Origin: Mucilaginibacter sp. PPCGB 2223
GTDB lineage: Bacteria; Bacteroidota; Bacteroidia; Sphingobacteriales; Sphingobacteriaceae
Direction: 5' to 3'
Assembly (NCBI RefSeq): GCF_001705515.1
Contig: NZ_MDJS01000002.1
Coordinates: 620,001-684,000, forward strand
Length of the DNA stretch: 64,000 nucleotides
Shown here: one piece after another, positions 51,716-61,744 of the stretch
Numbering within the stretch: position 1 is the stretch's first letter
Layout: the number at the start of each line of letters is the position of its first letter
Made by a program: the position numbers and the translations under genes
Notes under the pieces: generated by a model
Told to the model about the DNA's origin: nothing
The model's database searches: none
What the model saw: the letters and a program-made list of their open reading frames with translations, nothing else

Positions 51716-52124
51716 TAAAATATAATCAATAGCAGGTGCAGTAAATATTAACTTGCCGTGGCGTAAATATTATAAAGCAATCGATTGTTTAACCGGTTGT
51801 TAAATAAACTGTTGATTATCATTAAAGTACTATAATATATTCCCGCTTTTTTTTTATTTTTATCCGCCGATTATATAAATAGTTGTGCAAACCGTCATAA
51901 GCATATCTCAAATGCTGCCGGCGTTAACTGATATGAACTAAGGATACCAATGTAATTTTAGAACCCGGTACTGAGAAAACCGGGGTGAAAATGTTTTGTG
52001 CATAAATGTCTGCAATTAAAACCATTCGGATATCGCTGGTTTTAACGTGGAGAAGCAAGGATATTGTCCTTAGCATAACAATAGCATAAACCTATTAAAG
52101 AAAAACAATTAGTGACCGACGGGA
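51716..52124. other. Gene-free leader region before the PAS kinase gene
   Basis: About 410 bases, AT-rich, with no frame above 40 codons that I would support. A T-rich tract (51841-51868) and small hairpins (AAGGATATTGTCCTT near 52057, ACCCGGT/ACCGGGGT near 51970) are visible, but no match to a riboswitch I know and no exact TAnnTTTG near the start codon. Confidence 0.4.
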
Positions 52125-53651
52125 ATGCCGGAAAAGATAAATATAAGCTTAGCTGACAGAAATACGGGCAACGATTCAAATGCTGATCATTATTTGGCTA
52201 ATGAGCAATTGCTTAATCTTTTAGAAAGCACAAACACCGGTCTCTGGGAGCGCAATATTGTTACTAATGAGGCCTGGTGGTCGCCCAAGTTTTGTGAATT
52301 ATTAGGTTACGATTACGGTGAGATCGAACAAAGCTATAATTTTTTTATCAATCACCTGGTACATCCCGACGAGCGTGAACTGGTTTACAATGCGTTCAAA
52401 AATCATTTGATCGACGCATCCGTTTACAAAGTTGAATTCAGGATGCTGACCAAGCATAATGGCTATTGCTGGTTTGAGAGCTCGGGTAAGGCCTGGCCCG
52501 ATGAAAACGGCAAACTGTTGAAAATGATCGGAGCTGTAACCGACATCGACCAGAAGAAGCGTTATGAACTTGAGCTTAAAAAAAATCAGTTCATACTGGC
52601 CGAAACCAATAAGATTGCTAATATCGGCGGCTGGGAGCTCAATAACGATACCAGCCAGGTGAGCTGGTCGCAGGAAATCTCTGAGCTCGACAATATTCCA
52701 TCAACATCATCTGTTGATCTGGGCAAAGTTCTTCAGTTTTTTGAGGATGACCAACATCAGTTAATCATTAATGCGGTTCGTGATGCGGCAGAGCTTTGCA
52801 AGCCTTTTGACCTCGAGCTCAGATTTCGTCCGGCGGAGAATGGCCCTACCTGGTTGCGCGTAAAAGGCATACCCGTTATTAATGATGAAGGTAAATGCGT
52901 TACTATCAGGGGGATTTTTCAGGATATTAATGAGATTAAAACTAAAGAGCTTAACCTGCAAGCCTCGCTTGATATATTAAGCGAACAGAACAAAAGGCTG
53001 CAAAACTTTGCGCACATCGTATCACATAATCTGCGGTCGCATTCGGGCAACCTGCAGTTCATGGTGAACATTTTTGAAGAGGATATCTCTGTTGACGACC
53101 GTCAGGAGATATTTAACAACATCCGCTCTATCAGCGAAAGCCTGGCCACTACAATCGATCACCTCAATGAGATCGTAAAAATACAGACCGAAATAAACAA
53201 GGAGCTTAAACCTGTAGACCTTGCTCTTGTTTTTAAAAACACCCAGAATGCTTTGGATACCAATATCTCCGATACCAAGGCCATCATCTGCTGCGATTTT
53301 TCGGCCTGCCCGGTTGTAAACTACATACCAGCTTACCTCGAAAGTATATTTTTAAACCTGTTAACAAACTCGTTAAAATACCGCCAGCCTGGGCGCAGCC
53401 CCCGTATTGTTTGCAATAGCTATATTGAAGAAGGCCGCCCGTATATAACCTTTGAAGATAATGGCTCCGGTATCGATCTGACCAAACATGCCGACAAAGT
53501 TTTCGGCATGTACAAAACCTTTCATCAAAACACCAATGCAAAGGGTATAGGCTTGTTCATCACCCGTAACCAGATAGAATCGCTGGGTGGCACCATCACC
53601 GTTGAAAGTACGGTAAATGTTGGCACAAAATTTACAATAAGGTTAGTGTAA
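52125..53651 (+). CDS. PAS-domain sensor histidine kinase, cytoplasmic
   Basis: 508 residues without membrane helices. PAS 1 (about 28-145, GLWERNIVTNEAWWSPKFCE) and PAS 2 (about 165-272, GGWELNNDTSQVSWSQEISE) precede a kinase core: H-box FAHIVSHNLRSHSGNL with His301, then the ATPase domain with LTNSLKYRQPGRSPRI, FEDNGSGIDLTKH and AKGIGLFITRNQIESLGG. It probably senses an internal ligand or redox state. The response regulator gene follows after 15 bases. Confidence 0.92.
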   Translation: MPEKINISLADRNTGNDSNADHYLANEQLLNLLESTNTGLWERNIVTNEAWWSPKFCELLGYDYGEIEQSYNFFINHLVHPDERELVYNAFKNHLIDASVYKVEFRMLTKHNGYCWFESSGKAWPDENGKLLKMIGAVTDIDQKKRYELELKKNQFILAETNKIANIGGWELNNDTSQVSWSQEISELDNIPSTSSVDLGKVLQFFEDDQHQLIINAVRDAAELCKPFDLELRFRPAENGPTWLRVKGIPVINDEGKCVTIRGIFQDINEIKTKELNLQASLDILSEQNKRLQNFAHIVSHNLRSHSGNLQFMVNIFEEDISVDDRQEIFNNIRSISESLATTIDHLNEIVKIQTEINKELKPVDLALVFKNTQNALDTNISDTKAIICCDFSACPVVNYIPAYLESIFLNLLTNSLKYRQPGRSPRIVCNSYIEEGRPYITFEDNGSGIDLTKHADKVFGMYKTFHQNTNAKGIGLFITRNQIESLGGTITVESTVNVGTKFTIRLV

Positions 53652-53666
53652 TTTTAACTAACTGTA

Positions 53667-54074
53667 ATGACCTTTTCGGAAAATATTAAGACCGTTTGTG
53701 TAATTGATGACGATAAGATTTATGTGTACGGCCTTAAAAAACTGATCAGCATCAAACAATTGTGCCCCAATCTGATCGAATTTGAGAACGGTAAGCTGGC
53801 GATAGATTTTTTGGCCAACCCCGAGAATCAGGCAACTCTTCCTGATATTATCTTTCTTGATATTAACATGCCGGTGATGGACGGCTGGGATTTTATGGAC
53901 AATTATGTGAAAATTAAACCCCAGTTGGGGAAAAAAATCACAGTTTATATGATCAGCTCCTCAATCAGCAACGAAGATATTGATCGCGCAAAAAGTATTT
54001 CGGATGTTTCAGACTATTTAATAAAGCCGGTTAGCCCCAATAAGCTGATCGAGCTGTTCAATATGGCAGCATAA
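53667..54074 (+). CDS. Single-domain response regulator
   Basis: 135 residues, receiver domain only. Acidic cluster D14-D16 (VIDDDKIYVYGLKK), phosphorylation site D65 (IIFLDINMPVMDGWDF), Thr/Ser in YMISSSIS and K120 (YLIKPVSP). With no output domain it likely relays phosphate or binds a partner. Partner of the PAS kinase encoded 15 bases upstream. A repeat element lies right after its stop codon. Confidence 0.93.
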   Translation: MTFSENIKTVCVIDDDKIYVYGLKKLISIKQLCPNLIEFENGKLAIDFLANPENQATLPDIIFLDINMPVMDGWDFMDNYVKIKPQLGKKITVYMISSSISNEDIDRAKSISDVSDYLIKPVSPNKLIELFNMAA

Positions 54075-54076
54075 GA

Positions 54077-54154
54077 TGGTGAGTTGCGAGTAGTAAATGG
54101 TGAGTAATTTAGCCGACTAACAATCACTCGCTACTGACCACTCACTGCTCACTA
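54077..54154. repeat. Inverted pair of the CACTCACC word family
   Basis: Arms 54077-54106 (TGGTGAGTTGCGAGTAGTAA...) and 54125-54154 (CACTCGCTACTGACCACTCA...) face each other between two convergent genes; the last three bases (CTA) are the manA stop codon. Confidence 0.68.
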
Positions 54155-55132
54155 TTCAATATAGCTTTCCAGGATTTTAAAACCTCCGGTAGTTTTAAGC
54201 TCAACCTGGTCGATCACTTTTGGCAACAAAATACATTCGCCCATTTTTACATCGTAGCTTTCGCCGTTGCAAACCAGGGTATAAGCGCCGGCAACACAAA
54301 CATGTATTACAAACGAATCGAGGGCCGAATAGTCCTTACTCGTGCCGTGCGTAAAATCCATCACGTTGGTGGTAAAGTACGGGCAGGTTACCAGGTGTAC
54401 ATCCTCGTTAACTTTTGGCGTGTATTGGGTTTTATAATCGGGATATACTTTATAATCTAAAGCAGCAAGCGCTTCCTGCGTATGCAGTTCGCGTTTGTTG
54501 CCTTGGTCGTCAACGCGGTCAAAATCATAAATGCGGTAGGTAATATCCGACGTTTGCTGAATTTCGGCCAGTAACAAACCTTTGCCAATGGTATGTACGC
54601 GGCCTGCCGGTAAAAAAAAGGTATCGCCCGCATCGGCAGTTTCCACATTCAGAATATCCATCAAATGCCCGCTGTTCAGCTTTTCGAGATAGGTCTTTTC
54701 GTCAATCTGCTGGTTAAAACCGGCTATCAGTGTTGAACCCGGGTCCGACTCGATAATGTACCACATCTCGGTTTTGCCGAACGAGTTATGACGCTTTTTT
54801 GCCAGCTCATCGTTAGGGTGTACCTGGATGGAAAGCCAGTCGTTCGCGTCGATAAACTTTACCAGTAACGGGAAGATGTTACCAAAATGCGCATAGATCT
54901 TTTTGCCGACAAGTTCGCCTTTATATTGTTCCAGCAAATCTGCTAACGATTCTCCATCCAGCGCGCCGCCATCCACTACCGACACATCTGTTTTTACACC
55001 CGATATTTCCCAGGTTTCGCCGCAGTTGGGTAAGTTGCCAAAATCTTTGCCCAAATAGGTTTTGATCTTTTGGCCACCCCAAATTTTGTCTTTATAAATG
55101 GATTTGAATTTTAACGGATATAGTGCAGTCAT
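54152..55132 (-). CDS. manA: Class I mannose-6-phosphate isomerase
   Basis: Interconverts mannose 6-phosphate and fructose 6-phosphate. 326 residues, as in the short bacterial form (ManA of Bacillus type). Zinc site motifs: WLSIQVHPNDELAKK (His), GKTEMWYIIES (Glu) and FLPAGRVHTIGKGLLLAEIQ (His). The start FKSIYKDKIWGGQKI is typical. Supplies mannose 6-phosphate for GDP-mannose, the NudK substrate, although the genes are far apart. Confidence 0.94.
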   Translation of the reverse strand: MTALYPLKFKSIYKDKIWGGQKIKTYLGKDFGNLPNCGETWEISGVKTDVSVVDGGALDGESLADLLEQYKGELVGKKIYAHFGNIFPLLVKFIDANDWLSIQVHPNDELAKKRHNSFGKTEMWYIIESDPGSTLIAGFNQQIDEKTYLEKLNSGHLMDILNVETADAGDTFFLPAGRVHTIGKGLLLAEIQQTSDITYRIYDFDRVDDQGNKRELHTQEALAALDYKVYPDYKTQYTPKVNEDVHLVTCPYFTTNVMDFTHGTSKDYSALDSFVIHVCVAGAYTLVCNGESYDVKMGECILLPKVIDQVELKTTGGFKILESYIE

Positions 55133-55195
55133 GATGATGGTTAAATGTTTGCCGAATTTATGAGTTTATAACAAAACCAGGGGTAATAAGTTTAA

Positions 55196-56257
<1,062 letters not shown>

Positions 56258-56262
56258 AAAAC

Positions 56263-56616
56263 TTATAAAGAGTTTCGTAAAGCTGTGATCATTTTTGAAA
56301 GGGCCTCATATTCATTATACAATCTCTGAAAGTCATCCTCAGCAAGGTAGGCCCTACGTTTTGCGATAAATAAACAGGAAACTACTTCTATCCCAGATCG
56401 TAACGAATAACCCAAAAATGTTTTAAAGACGGCATCAGTTTGTCCCGTAGAGCCTTCCGCGATATTTAATACAACAGAATCAGCAGCTCTTTTGATTTGT
56501 GATGTTAAAATAAACAACTCATTCTTTGGGAATTTTTTCTTTGTCAAAACATGAATCTCATCAGTCAGATCTAAGGCTTTGTGCCACACCTGCAGACTTT
56601 CAAATTTGAATGCCAT
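56263..56616 (-). CDS. Four helix bundle protein (S23/IVP-like, TIGR02436)
   Basis: 117 residues. FESLQVWHKALDLTDEIHVL, FILTSQIKRAADSVVLNIAE and FLGYSLRSGIEVVSCLFIAK then the last helix (ALSKMITALRNSL) are the family helices. It lies between aguA and aguB, which otherwise would be adjacent, and is bracketed by 31-base inverted repeats 56227-56257 and 56642-56672. Sequence similarity to the other such gene in the window (47398-47814) is only at family level. Function unknown. Confidence 0.88.
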   Translation of the reverse strand: MAFKFESLQVWHKALDLTDEIHVLTKKKFPKNELFILTSQIKRAADSVVLNIAEGSTGQTDAVFKTFLGYSLRSGIEVVSCLFIAKRRAYLAEDDFQRLYNEYEALSKMITALRNSL

Positions 56617-56641
56617 TCTATAATATTTTTAATTGTGGTTG

Positions 56642-56672
56642 GCTATGGACCATGGTCTATCGACTATGGACT
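56642..56672. repeat. Right inverted arm of a four-helix-bundle unit, GTCCATAG family
   Basis: Inverted partner of 56227-56257 (27 of 31 positions). It ends two bases before the aguB stop codon. Confidence 0.8.
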
Positions 56673-56674
56673 GA

Positions 56675-57544
56675 TTACTCCTCATCAATTAGTCTTTTGG
56701 TGATCGGCTGATATGAATCTATACGGCGATCACGCAGAAACGGCCAGTGCGTACGATAGTAATCTGTTTTTTGCAGATCAAGTTCTTGCAGTATTACCTC
56801 TTCGTTATCATGCGATGCCTGGTACATTACCGTGCCGAACGGATTGGCCACAAACGAGCCGCCCCAGAATTTTACGCCCGCTTCCTCGCCCACACGATTA
56901 ACGCTTACCACATGCACGCCATTGGCTACCGCATGCGAACGTTGTATGGTTTGCCATGCGTTGTATTGCTCTACATTGGTGGCTTCATCCTGCGTTAAGG
57001 CCCAGCCGATAGCAGTTGGGTAGAATAATATTTCGGCGCCCATCAACGCGGTAATGCGTGCTGCTTCAGGATACCATTGATCCCAGCAGATGAGCACGCC
57101 GATAGTAGCAAATTTGGTTTTGAAAACCTTGTAGCCCAAATCGCCGGGAGTGAAATAAAATTTCTCGTAAAAACCCGGATCATCCGGTATGTGCATTTTG
57201 CGGTATTTACCTAAGTATTGGCCATCAGCATCAATAACCGCGGTGGTATTGTGGTACAAGCCCTGCGCGCGTTTTTCGAAAAGCGAAGCGATGATCACTA
57301 CGCCTAATTCGGCAGCAACCCTGCTCAGCTCATCTGTCGATGGGCCGGGGATAGTTTCGGCCAGTTGGAAGTTATCATGATCTTCCACATCGCAAAAATA
57401 CAGCGACGTGAACAGCTCCTGCAGGCACACAACCTGGGCGCCTTTTTTAGCCGCTTCCTTAACCTTGCTTATTGCTTTGGCCAGGTTTTCGGGTTTATTT
57501 GCCGTGCAGGTCATCTGCACTAATCCAACGTTTACTTTAGACAT
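56675..57544 (-). CDS. aguB: N-carbamoylputrescine amidase (carbon-nitrogen hydrolase)
   Basis: Hydrolyses N-carbamoylputrescine to putrescine. 289 residues of the nitrilase superfamily with the catalytic triad Glu43 (VVCLQELFTSLYF), Lys116 (YRKMHIPDDPGFYEKFYFTP) and Cys153 (GVLICWDQWYPEAAR). The substrate-specific motifs match plant and bacterial AguB closely. First gene of the putrescine pathway with aguA downstream, interrupted by the four-helix-bundle unit. Confidence 0.95.
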   Translation of the reverse strand: MSKVNVGLVQMTCTANKPENLAKAISKVKEAAKKGAQVVCLQELFTSLYFCDVEDHDNFQLAETIPGPSTDELSRVAAELGVVIIASLFEKRAQGLYHNTTAVIDADGQYLGKYRKMHIPDDPGFYEKFYFTPGDLGYKVFKTKFATIGVLICWDQWYPEAARITALMGAEILFYPTAIGWALTQDEATNVEQYNAWQTIQRSHAVANGVHVVSVNRVGEEAGVKFWGGSFVANPFGTVMYQASHDNEEVILQELDLQKTDYYRTHWPFLRDRRIDSYQPITKRLIDEE

Positions 57545-57717
57545 ACCGCTTTCAATATTTGCCGCAAAAATACGGTTTTCATTTTACCTGGATATGCTTT
57601 GCCCGAATTGATTTTTAATCGCCCGGTCATAATTAATCGCAATGAGTTACAACAACTAAACTATGTAACAGTTTAATCATCTAAAGGCCGTTGCCCACTA
57701 ACTAATCGCTAAATTGC

Positions 57718-57725
57718 TATCTTTG
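57718..57725 (+). promoter_or_regulatory. Candidate -7 box, leaderless
   Basis: TATCTTTG ends six bases before the ATG at 57732, with GTTG at 57690-57693 as a weak -33. Transcription would start about at the start codon. Confidence 0.45.
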
Positions 57726-57731
57726 CCGCGC

Positions 57732-58676
57732 ATGACAGAAATTGAAGAAACCGTAGAGTACCACGAGCCTAAAACTTTAAAGGATAAGCTCTGGACGGCC
57801 ACCAAAACTATCCTCAAAATAGCTGTAACCGTAGTGCTGTTGTACTTCGTGTTCCGTAAGGTGCCTTTTGCCGATGTAAAGTACCGGCTGCTGCATGCCA
57901 ATTACTGGTGGATGCTGGCCGCGCTGATCAGTTTTTTTATATCGATGATCGTTTCCTCGTGGCGCTTGATTAGTTTTTTTAAGTCGATAGGATTAAAGCT
58001 TAACCCTAAATTTAATTTTCGTTTATACCTGTTGGGGTTGTTCTATAATTTTATCCTTCCGGGAGGTATCGGCGGCGATGGTTATAAAATATACCTGCTG
58101 CATAAAAATTATAACCTGCCTGCAAAAAAGGTGTTCTGGGCCATTATGTTCGACAGGCTGAGCGGCCTTTGGGCGATCGGCCTGATCACCGTCGGCCTGA
58201 TATTTTTGATCCCGCAGATCGATATCCATATCGGCATACCTTTAGGTATATTTGCAGCCGCATCGGCGATCTATTATTTTGTGGCCTACAAGTTTTTCCG
58301 CGAGTATACCCGGTACTTTTTCGAGGCGCACCTAAAAGCCATTTTCGTACAGGGATTCCAGGTAATCGCTATTGTTTTTGTGCTCATAGGGCAGGATTTT
58401 ACCGGTAAGTTCTCACCCTATCTGCTGTCATTCCTGATATCGGCTTTAGCCACCATTATCCCGATCAGCGTTGGCGGCGCCGGTATCCGTGAAACGGTGT
58501 TTACCTATTTAACCAAATGGTTTCCGATGGAAAAATCGCTGGCGGTTTTCCTGCCTGGTACGTTTTACATTATTTCGTTAATTGTTGCCCTTTTGGGGAT
58601 ATACTACGTTATCCGCCCAAAGCGTTTGGAAGATGGCTTGCCAAAAAGCGAAAAACCTACCGAAACAAATGCGTAA
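57732..58676 (+). CDS. Lysylphosphatidylglycerol synthase TM-region family membrane protein (UPF0104)
   Basis: 314 residues from ATG 57732; an in-frame TTG at 57714 lies before the promoter box. Seven to eight hydrophobic helices (starting near 24, 58, 105, 140, 162, 205, 235, 275). Family motifs: LYLLGLFYNFILPGGIGGDG, KVFWAIMFDRLSGLWAIGLI and PISVGGAGIRETVFTYL. It is the flippase-like membrane part of MprF without the synthase domain, and may move a lipid across the membrane. Monocistronic. Confidence 0.88.
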   Translation: MTEIEETVEYHEPKTLKDKLWTATKTILKIAVTVVLLYFVFRKVPFADVKYRLLHANYWWMLAALISFFISMIVSSWRLISFFKSIGLKLNPKFNFRLYLLGLFYNFILPGGIGGDGYKIYLLHKNYNLPAKKVFWAIMFDRLSGLWAIGLITVGLIFLIPQIDIHIGIPLGIFAAASAIYYFVAYKFFREYTRYFFEAHLKAIFVQGFQVIAIVFVLIGQDFTGKFSPYLLSFLISALATIIPISVGGAGIRETVFTYLTKWFPMEKSLAVFLPGTFYIISLIVALLGIYYVIRPKRLEDGLPKSEKPTETNA

Positions 58677-58781
58677 TCAAATAATTGTTATTTCGTTGTA
58701 AAGTCCAAATTAAATATCAACAGATAATTTAGTTGCAATATTAAATTTCATAATTTCGCGTTAGTTATTACCTAAAATAAC

Positions 58782-60560
58782 ATGAGCGATTTTAATGATT
58801 TTAATAACCCGCAGGTGGCGGCTTTGCCAACACATCTTAAACAATTCATTGTAGATCAGCATTATGAGCATTATACGCCGGTAGATCATGCTGTATGGCG
58901 CTACGTAATGAGGCAGAATTACAGCTATCTGAAAGATGTAGCTTACTACCCCTATATACCCGGACTGGAGAAAGCCGGGCTGACTATCGAGAAGATACCC
59001 AACCTGCAGGAAATGAATGATGCCCTGGCAAAAATAGGCTGGGGAGCCGTTACAGTTGATGGGTTTATACCGCCTGCCGCCTTTATGGAATACCAGGCTT
59101 ACCGGGTACTGGTCATAGCTGCCGATATCCGCCAGTTAAAGCATATCGAATATACGCCCGCGCCCGATATCATACACGAGTCGGCAGGGCATGCGCCTAT
59201 CATAGCGGATAAGGACTACCACCAATACCTGAGCTATTTTGGTTCGATAGGGGCCAGAGCTATGTTCTCGGCCCAGGATTTCGAATTATATGAAGCTATC
59301 CGTGCATTATCTATTTTGAAAGAAATGCCGGATGCCGACCCCAAAGCTATCGAAGCCGCCGAAAAACAGGTGGAGTACTGCCAGGAGAATATGGGCGAGC
59401 CATCCGAAATGGCTTTGCTGAGCCGCCTGCACTGGTGGACAGTGGAATATGGGCTGATAGGTACGCTGGAAAATCCTAAAATATATGGCGCCGGCCTGCT
59501 GTCATCCATCGGCGAAAGCTCAACTTGTATGGCGCCCAATGTAAAAAAACTATGGTATAGCCCCGAAACTGTCAATTATAGCTACGATATCACCAAGCCG
59601 CAGCCGCAGCTTTTTGTTACGCCAACTTTCCAGAACCTGATTGATGTTTTAGAGCAATTTGCGGATAAAATGGCTTTTAGGGTGGGCGGAAACTACGGGC
59701 TGCAAAAGGCTGTCGAAAGTAAGAATATCTGTACAGCCGTTTACAGTTCGGGTTTGCAGGTATCGGGTGTGTTTACCGATAAGGAGATAAATAAGGATGT
59801 GCCGTATTTTATCAAAACTACTGGTCCAACTGCTCTGGCTTATCGCGATAAGCAACTACCCGGCCATGGTAAGGATTATCATAAAGATGGCTTTAGCTCG
59901 CCTGTTGGCAGGTTGGCGGGCTACGCAAAAGCGCTTGAGGATTTTGACGAAGCCGAGCTGAATAACATGGATATTGTTATTGGCCGAACCACCACGCTGG
60001 ATTTTGAAAGCGGCCTTACCATAAAAGGCAAGGTGAAAAATATGACATCGGCAGGTGGCAAAATACAGATCATTACTTTCGAAGATTGTACAGTAACAGA
60101 TGCTGATGGAAGTATTTTATTTAAACCCGAATGGGGTGTTTATGATATGGCTGTAGGCGATAAGATCGTATCGGTATTTTGTGGCGCTGCCGACAAGGAA
60201 GCCTTCGAGACTATAGCCTACCAACCCAAAACCAATACACATCACCCGGTTTACGATTCGAAAACGCTTGCTCTGCACCACCTGTACCAGCAAGTGCGCG
60301 AGGTACGCACGAACCATACCGACTATAGTATCCTGGCTAATGTTTGGCGGCAGTTGCAATTGCATCACCCCGGCGATTGGTTGTGTGCATTAGAGATACT
60401 GGAGATACTGGATCATGAGCATGCACTGCCTGAAACAGCAGAGCAGATACATACTTTTCTCGAAAACAGGATCATCGCAGAACCCGAACTAAAGAAACTG
60501 ATTACCGATGGTTTTTACCTCATCCAACATCCTGTAGAGCAAAAGTTGGTGACTCACTAA
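58782..60560 (+). CDS. Aromatic amino acid hydroxylase with long C-terminal extension
   Basis: Pterin-dependent iron monooxygenase, most likely phenylalanine 4-hydroxylase. 592 residues, about twice the usual bacterial length. The catalytic domain (about 30-330) has iron ligands His132, His137 (DIIHESAGHAPI) and Glu222 (WWTVEYGLIG). The C-terminal 260 residues hold a beta-rich part (TTLDFESGLTIKGKVKNMTS) and a helical end and match no domain I know. It would feed tyrosine into the hppD/hmgA/FAH pathway 7 kb upstream. Followed by an SDR gene after 20 bases. Confidence 0.9.
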   Translation: MSDFNDFNNPQVAALPTHLKQFIVDQHYEHYTPVDHAVWRYVMRQNYSYLKDVAYYPYIPGLEKAGLTIEKIPNLQEMNDALAKIGWGAVTVDGFIPPAAFMEYQAYRVLVIAADIRQLKHIEYTPAPDIIHESAGHAPIIADKDYHQYLSYFGSIGARAMFSAQDFELYEAIRALSILKEMPDADPKAIEAAEKQVEYCQENMGEPSEMALLSRLHWWTVEYGLIGTLENPKIYGAGLLSSIGESSTCMAPNVKKLWYSPETVNYSYDITKPQPQLFVTPTFQNLIDVLEQFADKMAFRVGGNYGLQKAVESKNICTAVYSSGLQVSGVFTDKEINKDVPYFIKTTGPTALAYRDKQLPGHGKDYHKDGFSSPVGRLAGYAKALEDFDEAELNNMDIVIGRTTTLDFESGLTIKGKVKNMTSAGGKIQIITFEDCTVTDADGSILFKPEWGVYDMAVGDKIVSVFCGAADKEAFETIAYQPKTNTHHPVYDSKTLALHHLYQQVREVRTNHTDYSILANVWRQLQLHHPGDWLCALEILEILDHEHALPETAEQIHTFLENRIIAEPELKKLITDGFYLIQHPVEQKLVTH

Positions 60561-60580
60561 ATTTTTGTACTTTAGTTTTA

Positions 60581-61288
60581 ATGGCAAATATTATAATAAC
60601 CGGCGCAAGCAGCGGCGTTGGATTTGAAGCGGTTTTAGAATTGATACTATCGGGCGACCATCAGGTTATTGCCCTCGCGCGGTCGGAAGGTAAACTCGCC
60701 CGCCTGCATGAAATTGCTTTGGGTTTGAACCCAAATTGTACTTTATACCCTATAGCGTTTGATATTGTACACGACGATTATCATGATCTTGTTCAGTTTA
60801 TAGCCGACCGGTTTAACGGCCGTGTAGATATCCTGATTAACAATGCAGGTATGCTGATCAATAAACCGTTTGCAGAGTTGCTCGAGGGGGATTTTGTAGA
60901 GATGATACAGAGCAACTTTTTGGGCCATGTGCGCATTACCCAGGCTTTATTGCCACTGATTGGTGTAAATTCGCATATTGTAAACATTGGCAGCATGGGC
61001 GGTTTTCAGGGCAGCGCTAAATTTTCGGGGTTATCGGCTTATTCGGCAAGCAAGGCTGCCCTGCACACTTTAACCGAATGCCTCGCGGCCGAACTGGCTG
61101 ACAGGCAAATTAAAGTGAATTGCCTGGCGCTCGGCTCTGCACAAACCGAAATGCTGGAGAAAGCTTTCCCGGGGTACGAGTCGCCGGTGATGGCTTTTGA
61201 GATGGGAAAATACATTGCCGATTTTGCCTTAACAGGTCATAAGTTTTTTAACGGGAAGATCATCCCGGTGGCTTTGAGTACACCTTAA
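60581..61288 (+). CDS. Short-chain dehydrogenase/reductase
   Basis: 235 residues. NAD(P)-binding GASSGVGFE (8-16), NNAGML in strand four and the active-site YSASKAALHTLTE with IVNIGSMGG before it. Classical SDR. It follows the aromatic amino acid hydroxylase by 20 bases, so it could be a pterin-related reductase (a dihydropteridine reductase-like role), but the sequence alone gives only the family. Confidence 0.9.
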   Translation: MANIIITGASSGVGFEAVLELILSGDHQVIALARSEGKLARLHEIALGLNPNCTLYPIAFDIVHDDYHDLVQFIADRFNGRVDILINNAGMLINKPFAELLEGDFVEMIQSNFLGHVRITQALLPLIGVNSHIVNIGSMGGFQGSAKFSGLSAYSASKAALHTLTECLAAELADRQIKVNCLALGSAQTEMLEKAFPGYESPVMAFEMGKYIADFALTGHKFFNGKIIPVALSTP

Positions 61289-61300
61289 TTGATATGCTAT

Positions 61301-61468
61301 TTAAGAAAGTACCAATAACATTGCTGCAAATATTGCAGTTTGAGATAGGGCAAAAAAGAGCATCCATCTAAAAACATCCTTTTGTGTAACCTGGATATCT
61401 TTTCGCAGGCTCGAAACCTCGCCGGTCACATCTTCTTTTGTCGCTATCGTATCGATAAGTTCTGACAT
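61301..61468 (-). CDS. Small membrane protein, DUF1640-like, third of a tandem trio
   Basis: 55 residues from ATG 61468 to TAA 61301: MSELIDTIATKEDVTGEVSS, a short coiled stretch and the C-terminal membrane helix (FRWMLFFALSQTAIFAAMLL). The start MSELI-T-ATKED and the W-M-F-F-x-Q helix match the two preceding genes, so it is a shortened paralogue. Confidence 0.7.
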   Translation of the reverse strand: MSELIDTIATKEDVTGEVSSLRKDIQVTQKDVFRWMLFFALSQTAIFAAMLLVLS

Positions 61469-61475
61469 TGTACCC

Positions 61476-61736
61476 TTATTTCTTCAAAAATAGAAATACT
61501 ATTGCTAATGTAGCTCCAACTTGACCGATCCAGAATATAAACATCCATTTGATACTTTCTGCTTTATTCTCACTTATATCTTTACGAATATTTATATTCA
61601 GTTCCCCCATTTCTTTGTGAATCTGCACATTAAGACTGGCCATCTCTTCTCTGACATGTGCAAGACCATTCGTAAGGTCACTTCTGACGCTTGCGATATC
61701 TTCCTTTGTAGCTAATGTCTTAATGAGCTCAGACAT
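61476..61736 (-). CDS. Small coiled-coil membrane protein, DUF1640-like, second of a tandem trio
   Basis: 86 residues. MSELIKTLATKEDIASVRSD, a coiled coil (about 10-58) and a C-terminal helix (SIKWMFIFWIGQVGATLAIV) ending FLKK. This tail-anchored coiled-coil design resembles DUF1640/CCDC90-like proteins. It lies eight bases after the first member and seven before the third. Confidence 0.78.
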   Translation of the reverse strand: MSELIKTLATKEDIASVRSDLTNGLAHVREEMASLNVQIHKEMGELNINIRKDISENKAESIKWMFIFWIGQVGATLAIVFLFLKK

Positions 61737-61744
61737 TGATATTT

